Of a stretch of DNA of 26,420 bases, positions 9,801-18,796 are shown one piece after another. Source of the stretch: Actinidia chinensis (Eukaryota > Streptophyta > Magnoliopsida > Ericales > Actinidiaceae). Under the pieces are notes generated by a model. That model made no database searches, had not been told where the DNA came from, and saw nothing but the letters and a program-made list of their open reading frames with translations. A program made the position numbers and the translations under genes. Numbering within the stretch: the first letter of the stretch is position 1; every line of letters begins with the position of its first letter. The stretch lies in contig VIGQ01002187.1 of the NCBI GenBank assembly GCA_009663005.1, positions 1-26,420 on the forward strand, given 5' to 3'.

Positions 9801-11000
9801 TCTGCAAAGGCAATTGTTCCTTGAAGAACTGGTGTTCAAAGTATTGCTGATCGCCGCGCCGTCGTCATTGTCGCTATCCTCGCATCTTTCTCTTTCTCTC
9901 TCTCTCTCTCCAGCCTCTCTTGGTTGTCTGGCTGGCGTGCTCACGCCTTCGTCTCTGCCAGTGTACTGAAAAATCCTCATGTGCTGGTGCCCCTGCAAGT
10001 ACAGCGTAGAGAAGAACTGCGCGCGTGCCTGCTTTGCGCCGCGTCTGGTGTGGTTTTTGTCGACACATCACCTTCCTCCTTCTGGCATCAAAGGCATTTT
10101 TCTTCCAGCGGTTGGCTTAAATCCCTGAAATCCGCGTTCATTGGCTTCTGTTGCCCTTCTTGGCCTCTTCCAGTCCCACTATCTGAATCTGGCTTCCGCC
10201 TCAAAAACCCCCTCGGTTCTTCCATTGCTTTGTAGCGCGGTCCAAGTAGTATTGGTCCTCAGTGACCATCTGTGCTGGTGTTGTCGTGCGAGGTGTGTCC
10301 CCTCAACTGCGGACCGTAGGTCTGAGAAGAGCCCTCACAGATTGTGGCTGGCTTGACATGCCATCCCCTCCAGTTCTGGAACTCCTCGCAGGCGTTGATA
10401 ACGGTAGTTGCGAAGGGCGGTCTTCACCTTCAAAGTTTCTTACCAAGCGCGCGTTGGCATAGCTGCCGCTTATCAAGCAGGAGCTGCCAAACCTCGTGTA
10501 GGCCTTTCTCTGGTTCTCTGGGCGCGGGCGGGAAATGTTGTAGTCGTCCAGTCCGTTTGTAGTTGTGTAGTAATGCTGGGGTGGAAGTCGTGGTCGAGTG
10601 GTTTCGTGTTGCCATATACGCATACAGCAAAGCTGTCCCTCTATTTCTACGACCGTTGGAAAATGTCTCCGCACGTTACGTAAGGATACGGGAAAACACT
10701 GCATGGAAACTGGCTCCTCCGGGATGTCACTTGCCAGCAAATGCTAAAAAGATCTTGATCTTATCGTCTAGAGATCGTACGCTTCACGTATACTTGTTGC
10801 GTTGTCCCAGGAGCTTGAGAGAACTGCGTGATTTGTTGCGTCGAGGCGGTCGTTGCGGGACCATCGTGGCGGTGGTAGCGTCTTGTATGGATCGTGGGCG
10901 GGTCAGGGTGGTCGAGCAGGTACACGGTTATAGGCTGCTGTGGTGAAAGGTGTTAACCTCGCGTAGGTTGGGGATACGGAGTCAATTCGCGAACGTAGTT
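9801..11000 (-). pseudogene. copia-B gag remnant
   Basis: This is the gag position of the minus-strand element. A DQYYLDRATK-like stretch (about 10215-10245) matches the region after the gag zinc knuckle in this type of element, but the CCHC cysteines are not recognisable. Further upstream, about 10300-10800 gives mostly open but unremarkable sequence in overlapping frames. A TC microsatellite (9886-9912) interrupts the region between gag and protease. Assignment rests mainly on position. Confidence 0.5.
9886..9912. repeat. TC microsatellite
   Basis: A pyrimidine run of mostly TC units lies inside copia-B between the gag and protease regions. It probably expanded after the element died. Confidence 0.9.
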
Positions 11001-12178
11001 CCCAAGCGGTCGTGTCGTGTCTGCAGGCGATGTTGGGCTCCTGAGGTTGAGAGTGGCTTCGGATCCGTATGTTCTTCTCTAACCCGTAGCCGCTCGCTGC
11101 TTCGGATTGTTTTGGTTGTAGCCGTGGCTGCAGCTGCTATGATCCTGCAGGGATGCTTGCAACGGCTGGCTGCGTTTGCGGCCTGCGTCTGACGGCGCTG
11201 CGTATGAGGCGTGGATCGTCTGCGACGGTCGTCGTTCGGTACAGGAGCTACTGGCGGCGTTCTGCTGGCGTTGGTACGCTTTCGATCGGTGGTCGAAACG
11301 TCATCGCTTGAAACTCAGCAGGATCCCATTCGGGGATGTCATCCATGGCCAGTGTCTTGTATAGGGAGGCGGCGACTTTCGCGCGGTTGTACCAGGTAGA
11401 TTCTCTGTTATCGCAGTACGGTTTGAGAGACTTAAGAGTGTTTCGATCAACTTAAGGAATAAGCTCGTGTCCCTCCCTCAAAGTCTATTATAATCGTCGA
11501 AGAGTTGATCGTCCCATTACCATTGTCGGTGTAATCGGGATCATCTTGCAAACCCAGGTTGTTAGAGGGTAGGCGTCTGGTCTCTCGGCCAGGCACATCC
11601 CATAGGGATTGTATCGATGACCTTCAATGCTACTGTGTATGGACAGTCTTCATGAGTTCCTCTGCGGTATATTTCCGCCCATAGGGAAGCAGGGTTTGCC
11701 GTTCGCTTACGCTGTGTGTTTGGGGGCCTTTTTTCGGGGGGGAAGGGGGCGTTAAGCCGTTGCTCTTTGAACAGACTTATCGATATTGCTAGAGTCGCTC
11801 TCGTTCGTCGCCATCGTGCCGGAGGGGATCGAAGGCGTGGTCTTGAGTTGTCTAGCTGGATTATGTTTCCAGCGCGTTGTTGTAGGATCGGATCGTCCGG
11901 GGCGGGACGCTAGTACGGTTGGCTTGACAACTCTGTAGTTGTCCCGAGACTTCTCCGCGGTAGGGATTCCAAAACAGTCTGCCTTGTGCGGTGCTGACGC
12001 GCTGTGATCGAGCTTCGGCCTGAAGCAAGCAGCTGTTAGAGGGAGGTTTTTTGATCGTGTGCGTTATCTCTGCTGATCTGTTCTTAGCACAATTGTTCGT
12101 CCGAGGTTCTCGCGTCGGGCTGTCAACAGTTCTGTCTCTTCACATGCTGTTCTGTGATCGCCTAAGCAATACTGTCAG
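11001..12178 (-). other. 5' part of copia-B, gag start and leader, unresolved
   Basis: Between the recognisable gag remnant and the 5' LTR there are about 1.2 kb without any motif I can name on either strand. By position it should hold the gag N-terminus and the untranslated leader with the primer-binding site. A stretch near 11720-11760 contains runs of G. No host gene is evident. Confidence 0.4.
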
Positions 12179-12379
12179 TGTGGGAAGGCTCACTCGTGAA
12201 AGGATAATTAACGATAGATATGAAGCATTCTGTACGATGTGGGTTGACTGTTCTTGTTGCACGTGAGGGTGCTAAGGACGTATACATGATCTGCGATGAG
12301 TAGAGCCACGTCGGATGCGAGTCGGCTCGTTTGGCAGCGCTGGAGGCGCCGACGTACCTATGATACTCATGGCCGACCA
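12179..12379 (-). repeat. 5' LTR of copia-B
   Basis: Direct repeat of 6207-6403, starting TGTGGGAAGGCTCACT and ending CCGACCA on the plus strand. It keeps AGCATTCTGTACGATGTGGG, GTATACATGATCTGCGATGA and CGAGTCGGCTCG (12318-12329). Differences from the 3' LTR are scattered substitutions and small indels, indicating an old insertion. I found no primer-binding site I can name in the adjacent bases below 12179. Confidence 0.9.
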
Positions 12380-12757
12380 TAAAGCCCCTTAAGACCTTTT
12401 ATAGAATAGGAGCCTCTAAAACCACCTGAACCCTAATAAATAGCCGTAGAAGAATAAGAAGAGAAAAGATCAGAGAATAGTAAAAATATATTAATCTACT
12501 CTTAAGTATTGCGTTAATAGATTAGGCATAATCTAGATCCTATCTAGTATAAGGCCCTCTAACTTTATAGGATCCCCTTAATAAGTTATAAGAGTTTTAT
12601 AAAAAAGTATCTGAGACTAGCTAGGCCCCCTATAAGCGCTTATAAGTAGATTAAAGCTTAAGAGAAAGGTTGTCGGATATAGATTACCTAGAGGATCATT
12701 AAGTTAAAACTAGGAGCATGAAGAGGAGGTTACTATATAGTATACTAAAAAAAAAAA
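12380..12757. other. RIP-like TA-rich tract ending in A11
   Basis: The tract is very rich in TA, TAAG and CTATA, with CA and TG nearly absent, the pattern left by C-to-T changes at CpA (RIP). It starts immediately after the copia-B LTR and ends with eleven A (12747-12757), where composition changes abruptly to GC-rich. No gene is readable. Confidence 0.6.
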
Positions 12758-13139
12758 TCTCCCTTAGACATCCACATCCGACGTCCCGCCCTTACTCCGA
12801 ACGCTCAATCGCCGCCCCTACCCCGGACCACCTCCGCGCCCGATCGTGAGAGGTCACTCTCAGACTCTACACCCCACCCGTTACTTCCCCTTTTCTTCGT
12901 ATGGCGCTGAACCACGCCCCCACCCGCGCGTCACTCGCGTCTCAAAGGTGGCGACCGGTGTCCAGAACAGAGACATGCTCAAGAATCTGTCCTAGGAGAT
13001 GATGCTGTAGTCAACAACTCTAGAGCACCTAGGTCTTTTCCTAGCCCGAGTCACTGGACGCTTAGATTAGCGACTGGCGCCGTAAAACCTCGCTAACTGC
13101 CGCCTATTGTTATCGCCGTTCGAAAGTTCCTGTACGCCT
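12758..13139. other. GC-rich island between RIP-like tracts, unassigned
   Basis: Composition is C-rich on the plus strand (CCGCCCCTACCCC and similar) and lacks the TA bias of both flanks. Short frames exist in all directions, but none shows a known motif. It may be a small insertion younger than the RIP of its surroundings, or a piece that escaped mutation. Confidence 0.4.
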
Positions 13140-13910
13140 CTAGTTTTTAAAGTTAGGACTATTAAAATCCTTACTAAACGTAAATTAGAATCTAGAGTAA
13201 TAAGTAAAGCCACTATTAGCCTAGTACTAGATACTTACTAGGTTACACGAACCCTTCTGATTTAGTGCAGTACGCGCACTTGCTTGGATTCCCCGCGAGG
13301 CAAAACCGATACTCGATAATATGAGCCTCTCGCCATGGCCTTGGCCGCCCGAAGGGGCACATTGCGGGGGCCGCCGGCAGCGCTCCGAAAGGGCAAGCGC
13401 CACAGGCATTAGAGAGAGAGTGTGTGTTGTGTGTTTGAGGTGAGATAAGATCTATACAACAGGAGTAACTAAAAAAACCTATAGAGTAAAAGAAACGTAC
13501 ATATATTATTATTATAAAGGATAATAAAGAAAGAAGGTTAAGATAAAGAGAAGAATATAGAAGTAATAAAGTTTGCAAGATATTAATACTTAACGCCGCT
13601 TACCTTAAACATTCAAACGCCGGCCTTACCTTAATATTTCACGTACCTTACTTAGATTTTAGCTAAATACTAGTCGTTAAGCATTAAACATATATAGATT
13701 AATATATAATAATTAAGATAACCTCATACTAAAATAATATTAAATAAATAGGGACATTTGTTTTCGATAAAGGGGGGAATATAACGAGGCTACCTCCCAT
13801 ATTATAGTATAGCTAAGACTAGACGTTAGAGTTAACTTTAAGAGCTTTAGACCTATCCTAACTTAGGTCTAACTAGCCCCCCTAGCCTATATATATTTAA
13901 GCCATCCATA
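13140..13910. other. RIP-like TA-rich tract with a small GC-rich island
   Basis: 13140-13250 and 13435-13905 are TA-rich with few CA/TG. Between them, 13255-13410 is GC-rich; read on the minus strand it gives ACPFGALPAAPAMCPFGRP, a short doubled CPFG motif. An AG/TG microsatellite follows (13411-13437). I recognise no gene. Confidence 0.45.
13411..13437. repeat. AG/TG microsatellite
   Basis: An AG run continues directly into TG-rich sequence at the edge of the small GC-rich island. Confidence 0.85.
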
Positions 13911-13916
13911 GTTTGC

Positions 13917-14052
13917 TGGAGGAATGGCCCCAGGGCATCCTTCCACGAACCGTCGGACGCTAATTGGCTGGCCCGGAAATTAAGGGGGGCATTCCTCCAC
14001 GCTTAGCATAGGGGCATTTCTCCATAAACGCGTCCGAAACGCTCATTGGCTG
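13917..14052 (+). promoter_or_regulatory. cluster of GGGCATTCCTCCA repeats with inverted CCAAT boxes
   Basis: The 13-mer GGGCAT-(T/C)-C-TCCA occurs three times in direct orientation (13933-13945, 13987-13999, 14012-14024) and once inverted (13917-13931, TGGAGGAATGGCCCC). Two of the units are followed by a related block CGTC(C/G)GA...GCT-ATTGGCTG (13950-13970 and 14031-14052), so a larger ~80 bp unit is repeated. ATTGG, the inverted CCAAT box, is at 13963-13967 and 14045-14049. It lies upstream of the recombinase/RecQ relic and could be its promoter or an element terminus. Confidence 0.5.
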
Positions 14053-16289
14053 TAGCGCTAACCCTTAAATTAGCGCGTCTGCTTTCCGCTAGCTTATACG
14101 CTAGCGAGCATCTAGCGTTTTGTAGCGATTTTACGTACCAAGAGCGGTAGGTGGCTTACGCAAAAAACCTACTATACTCTATCTACCCTATCTCTTTCTA
14201 CCTCAATATTCATTTCTTATGTTCTTCATCTCGCATCCTATAGCGTGTGAATCTGTCTAGAGGCATAAGCATGCTGTAGAAAACCTTGACGAGCATCTAA
14301 ACCGTGACAATTCGTCTGCCAATAGCCCGGAGGCAGCACTGCTAGACAAATACGGAGCTACTCTCTCTGCCTACCACAGCAGTCCCTTTGCCAGCGCCCA
14401 AAGCGGCGCCTATTGGCTGCGCAGGCCCAGCGCAAGAGGCGTTCCTGCGGCCCAAGGCAAAAGCAGCAGCACAGCAGCCACCACAGCACCAACAGGCAGC
14501 TGTATCCGTGGCAGGAAGGGGCGCAGTAGCAGTAGAGCAGAGAGGGAAGCTATAGCAGTAGCTGTAGCTATATCACGATAAGTCCAAGGACGATGCGAAA
14601 GATACGGAATCAGCAGCACCGTGTCAAGCTCTCACGCTGGTCTACTCCCTAAGCGCCTCCTACGCTGAGACGCTGCCCAGCTATGGAGCCTGTCAAGGTG
14701 AGACTTCGTTCCGCAGAGCGACGCTACGTCCGCGACTTGTCGTGCAAGAGGACGAGCACAAAACCAGCGGCTGGACCAAACAGCGCGGGCGACCAGCAGC
14801 AGAGCAAACGAGCAAGCAGGGCGACAGCAGAGGGCGGGACAAGCAGCAAGAGTGGGAACAGCAGAGCGTTTCCAGCAGAGGCTTGCGCTTCCTCTCCTCT
14901 AGCCTAGAGGCCCTAGAGCGCGGCGGACAGCGAGGCGACCATCGCACGCCGAGGAGGCCTCGGTCAAGGACCGTAACGGCTTGGTTCAAGAGGAACGCGG
15001 ATGGGAACGAGCCCCGCAGGCCTACCCAGACTGGAAGAGTTACTTGCGTACGGATCGCTGCCATGCCAACGACGAGCCGCAGCTGCAGCGCGTTTGTACA
15101 GCTAGAGAGGCGTGGTCGATGGAGGCAGTACAAGGGGATTAGCACGCTACTCTTGAGACGTCCGCTGGCTACGCAGTCAAAGGCTCAGGAGCTGATTGTA
15201 CGACCCTTCAGCCGTATGCAGAACAAGGCGAGTCAGCTACGTGCAGCGGGCTCTGGGAGCGGCTACTCTGCTACTGCTCCGTATGGGGCTATTGTCTGGA
15301 GCAAGACTGCGCCAGAGTGTGCGAGGGGGGAGAGAGAGCCAGCCGCTGCCAAGCAGCACCAGCACCCGCCGCACCCGCAGCACCACAGCACCAGCCGTAC
15401 CCGCACTGGCCAGCATTGGCTGTATCTTCCCATGGCATGCAGGCAGGAAGCTGGCAGACAGGAGGGCTTGGCAGTAGTCTCCTCTCACGAAGCTCTACCA
15501 CAACCGCCAAGCAGCGTTACGTAAATGCTACCGCCTTATCCCAAGCTTCATCTGCCAGGACGACTGCCACCAGCCATTCAAAACAGCGCATAGGCCATTT
15601 CCTGCGGTCTTGGTGGTATCATGCAGAGACTGCCGGCTACGTGCTGAGCTCAGTTTCCTCTCTATCAGCTCACTTAATCTACTGCGTACGCGCACTCCAG
15701 TAGAGATCTTTCTCCCAGCAAGCAAGCGGGATGGCAAGGCGCTGCGGAGACACGTGGATTCTTGAGAAGCGCGCTGCATCTGGTAGATGGCTTCTACAAG
15801 CCTATGAGCGTAATGCTGAGGCGCTCTCCTACGCAAGTCATCTCTTGCGTACGCCAGGTAGTATGCTGGCAGCAAGTGTGGTGGTCTAGAGACCAGCAGA
15901 CGTACGTATTAAGGGCGGCAGTAGCACTACACAGCTAGCAGGCTGGCGAAAGGGAAGTAGCAGAGAGAGGGAATGCTCTGGGAAGAGCTACTCTGGGTGA
16001 CAGCGAAGACCAAACCTGCTCTCCACACCCAACCTGGCAGCTATCCAGGAAGATCTCTGTAAGCGCAGCGTTGGCGTATCCTTTCTATCGCTGCCCAACT
16101 GCAGGCAGGCCAAGCGTTGGTGTTGGAGAGGCTAGCAAACGTTCCAGTGCACAGCGACTTACCAAGCACCAGCGCGACCAGCGCGACCACCATCCAGCCA
16201 TACCATTGAGCATGGCATCCAGTGGAGAAGAGCGCGCGTATACGGCCAGTATATCAGGCGAGAGTAGAGCGCTTCCTCGACCTTCTTCT

Positions 16290-16930
16290 GCTGCTGTTCA
16301 TATCACAGGTGGCCAGCCTTGCTCGTGGGCCAGAGCGCTATCCCGTACGATGGCGCACTGGCGGGCTACAGGACCCGCCAACTGTACGTGATAGCTGGGC
16401 AGGTGTATAGTACTCGCTTACCATAAGACGCAGTTCAATGGGATCGGCCCTAAGGTAATCGCCCCGGGTGCCTGCCCAGAGCCGTAGGGCAGGCTGATGA
16501 CTTGCGTACCTGCTGTACATACGGCCGTGCGCGCGCTGCTCCTTAGTAGCCTAGGCAAGCTGGCTACGCTGCTGGAAGTGACTACCTCTGGGTGGATGAG
16601 CATGGCCATGGGATACCAGTCGACTCACGCGTATCATGACGAGCCGAGACGGCCTGACGGCGACGAGGGCACACGACTGACCCTGGCTGACTACCGCCAG
16701 GTAGCTTGTTGGATGGGCGTGGAAAGTAGCGGTGTGAGCGGTTTGCTACTTGGCTACAACCAATCAGCGCAAGTGTACAGCGTACCACGCAGAGGGAGGC
16801 GAGAGGGTAGCGCTCGGATGAGGATGGTGAGGATCCAGTGAGCTGCAGAATGGCCGATGATACAGCAATCGGCCTAGTGGCATACGCTGTGAAGGCAGGA
16901 TATCGTCAGGGCCTCAGTGTGGCGCTCCAT
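16290..16930 (+). other. tyrosine-recombinase-like signature in the N-terminal half of the RecQ relic
   Basis: Four blocks have the order and spacing of a tyrosine recombinase catalytic domain. Block I is TGGQP followed, after a one-base frameshift, by ARGPE (arginine codon 16324-16326), resembling the TGxRxxEL box. A lysine lies in YHKTQ (codon 16425-16427). YRQVA (arginine 16695-16697) resembles LRH, with Q for H. LQNG, then an interrupted histidine codon (16855-16858), leads to DTAIGLVAY, with the tyrosine at 16883-16885, nine residues after the histidine as in GHSS...Y boxes. From the first arginine to the tyrosine is about 186 codons. This is my reading; it was not tested by profile search. 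Confidence 0.5.
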
Positions 16931-17304
16931 TGAGTGTTTCGACACTCAGCTCTGATGGCATGCCTCCTTGGCTGCCTAGACCTCTAGCACCTCCAGTACC
17001 TCAGCATCTCCAGCGTCTATCCTAGGCTAGAGCGGGACCGGACAAAGAGGGCACTAGCAGAAAGAACGAAGCAAGATTTCTTTGAAGAAAGCGAGAAAGC
17101 AGCGGAGGCTGGAGCTAGAGCCGAGCCCGAGCCGAGGCAGAGAGACCAAGCGGTACACCGTGACCGGGCGAGGAAAGATAGAGAGAGGGTTACGGACGCA
17201 GTCCGTCAAGGTACTGTTGTATACCCGATGGCCAGCCAGTCACGTACAAAATCACCAGACCAGAAAACGCGCTATTGGACGCGGTTGTACAAGGAAGTGT
17301 CAAT

Positions 17305-18520
17305 GCTAGTAGGCTGCCTACAGGTGGAGGGAAGACCTTAGTACCGTACCGCAGCTGCGCAGTACGTGACAACCGGGAGCCTAGCTACCCCAAGTCACTC
17401 TGCTAGTCCTGCCTTTCGCGCGCTCATTGAAGATATGCTTGTTACGTTCCTTAGCCACGCCAGGATCAGCGCAGTGAGTGGGCGCCAGGTGTTGTACCAG
17501 GAGAGCTTGCAGAGCCGTAGGAGATTACCCAGGTGACATATCGTGAGGCCGGACCCGATGGGAGCAGAGTGGCGAGTTTCTCTCGTACGTGCATCTGTAG
17601 ACCCCACCAGCAGATCCTCCGACGCGTAAGCCCGTAGAGTGATTGATGAAGTTGCACACAGCCATTACAGCCGACTCATGGCGGCCCAAGCGTACTCGGC
17701 TAAAAAGGACGTACAGCTGCGCAGCCAGCTTGTACTTCTAAAGCTACGCTCCCTCCCTCACAGGTAGGGCAGCTGTTTAAGGATGCTCCTTGTACCTACA
17801 GCAATGTGTACGTGCAAGATGTTACGCAGAGTCCAGGGCGCCACAGTACATTTCCTGTCTGCCAGAGAAGTGAGCTGAGAGAGAGAGCTACTAAGCAAGT
17901 CAGCAGATGATAGAAGGAAGGCTCAGTCTTGTACTGTAATACAAGTAGAGGGTAGGCAGGTAGCTGCAGGAGTGACTGTAAGGGGCGTTGTATATGCCGT
18001 ACGAAGCAGATCTGTGCGCAGCTTGCTACCGCATTGGCTGCCACGCTTACCACGACGGGGGAGCATCTGTACCGAGATACTGAGGAGTGGCGACAGGCAG
18101 GTGGCTGAATGTGTGTCATCTGATCTTGGTGTAGGGTCCGATATACATGGGTACAATTTTACGATAAACGTAGAGCAGCCATGGAGCATGGTAGACTGTG
18201 TACAGGCGAGTGGGCGAGCGCGATGAGAGGAGGCAGGCAGTGATACTGGTATAGTTACAGCAGCTGGCAGCGGCCAGCAGCAGCAGCAGGCAGCCAGCGT
18301 AGCTTCTCTTCCGTCTCAGAGCAGAAGTAGACGAGGGAAGAGGAGGGAAGAATTAGAGATTAAGAGGATAGTAAGGTATGGAGGCGGTGTATACAAGCGC
18401 CTGGCTGCCGCGTGTAGCTATGAGTAGAATATATGGATGGCTTACAGGTCAACTGTAGCGAGCTGGCAGAGATGATAGCTCTTACGGCGTAGTAGCATGT
18501 GATTACTTGCGATGGTCAGG
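17305..18520 (+). other. RecQ helicase core motifs of the relic
   Basis: Motif I is LPTGGGKTL at 17314-17340. Motif Ia is FRALIEDM at 17414-17437. Motif II is VIDE (17639-17650), then HTAITADSWRP (17655-17687) in a shifted frame, so the DExH box is split by an extra base. Motif III is LVLLK followed by TLPPS with one base missing (about 17731-17760). Motif IV is VVYA and then RTKQICAQL in a second frame (17986-18030). Motifs V and VI are LGVGSDIHG (18125-18151) and EQPWSMVDCVQASGRAR (to 18223), all in one frame. A CDYLRW-like end near 18495-18515 may be the zinc-binding tail. At least six frame changes make it non-functional. Confidence 0.85.
18275..18289 (+). repeat. CAG microsatellite
   Basis: Five CAG units lie just after helicase motif VI. 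They probably encoded or expanded a glutamine stretch. Confidence 0.85.
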
Positions 18521-18536
18521 CCCTAACCATATGAGG

Positions 18537-18673
18537 GAGGCGAAATCCGGCCTCTAACAATATAGGAGGCGAATCAGGCCTGATTCGTGCCCGAAACTAG
18601 GCTTTAGCGTTAGGGTTTCCGCCCGCATCCGGTAAGACGATCACCCCCGATTGCGATTTTAACACCCCCGATT
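18537..18673. repeat. palindrome and short direct repeats downstream of the RecQ relic
   Basis: GGAGGCGAA occurs at 18537-18545 and 18565-18573. The second copy runs into a perfect 18 bp palindrome, CGAATCAGGCCTGATTCG, at 18570-18587. The first copy forms a GAGGC/GCCTC stem (18538-18554). CACCCCCGATT is repeated at 18642-18652 and 18663-18673. Together they make a compact repeat-dense block at the end of the relic gene, possibly a terminator or element end. Confidence 0.65.
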
Positions 18674-18778
18674 CATGCACATAGGATCTATAGGACTGAC
18701 TTCTATACAACTTATCGCGCTAAACTTCGTAGTCTATATATAGAGTTTAGCTACTAGCAGGCACGTTTGTGTAGTAAG

Positions 18779-18796
18779 TTAGGGTTTAGGGTTTAG
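18779..18796 (+). repeat. interstitial telomere-like repeat
   Basis: The sequence is TTAGGGTTTAGGGTTTAG: two TTAGGG units and a partial third, separated by an extra T. An isolated TTAGGG also occurs at 18610-18615. The fungal telomere unit is usually TTAGGG. The run is short, so chance cannot be excluded, but it lies directly downstream of a telomere-linked helicase relic. Confidence 0.6.

Larger units (their letters stand above)
6207..12379 (-). mobile_element. copia-B: full-length decayed Ty1/copia retrotransposon
   Basis: The element is about 6.2 kb, on the minus strand, between two directly repeated LTRs of about 200 bp. On the minus strand the order is gag, protease, pre-integrase, integrase, reverse transcriptase, RNase H, polypurine tract, 3' LTR, which is the Ty1/copia order. 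Coding content is broken in every domain. The flanking pentamers (TCACA before 6207, TAAAG after 12379) do not match, so no target duplication is visible. It belongs to the same family as copia-A. Its left end is only 26 bp from the right end of pogo-1. Confidence 0.9.
14270..18530 (+). pseudogene. large RecQ-helicase gene of the fungal telomere-linked type, with recombinase-like N-terminal half
   Basis: A relic of about 4.2 kb (roughly 1,300 or more codons) on the plus strand. The C-terminal third is a RecQ-type superfamily 2 helicase: Walker A LPTGGGKTL, FRALIEDM (17414-17437), a DExH box broken by an indel (17639-17660), motif III, and motifs V/VI. The N-terminal part opens with a low-complexity Q/R/S-rich frame (14568-15524), then shows RPFSRMQNKAS (15201-15233), VHITGGQP (16296-16319), RGPERYPVRW (16324-16353), YHKTQFNGIGPKVIA (16419-16463) and YRQVA (16692-16706). 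Conserved blocks continue in order from frame to frame, so this is one decayed gene. Established: telomere-linked helicases of this type occur in subtelomeres of Magnaporthe, Ustilago and Metarhizium. Where the protein started is unclear. Confidence 0.8.

Noticed and set aside
6202..12384. Target-site duplication of copia-B
   Set aside because: TCACA and TAAAG do not match; the duplication has decayed or the ends recombined. The same holds for copia-C (TCTAT, ATGGT).
13227..13578. Minus-strand frames over the small GC-rich island as a secreted or cysteine-rich protein
   Set aside because: The long hydrophobic start of the upstream frame comes from TA-rich RIP-like sequence; only the doubled CPFG motif stands out and it has no known meaning.
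14742..15524. 260-codon open frame, the longest on the plus strand, as an intact protein
   Set aside because: It is the Q/R/S-rich N-terminal piece of the RecQ relic; conserved blocks continue in other frames after 15524.
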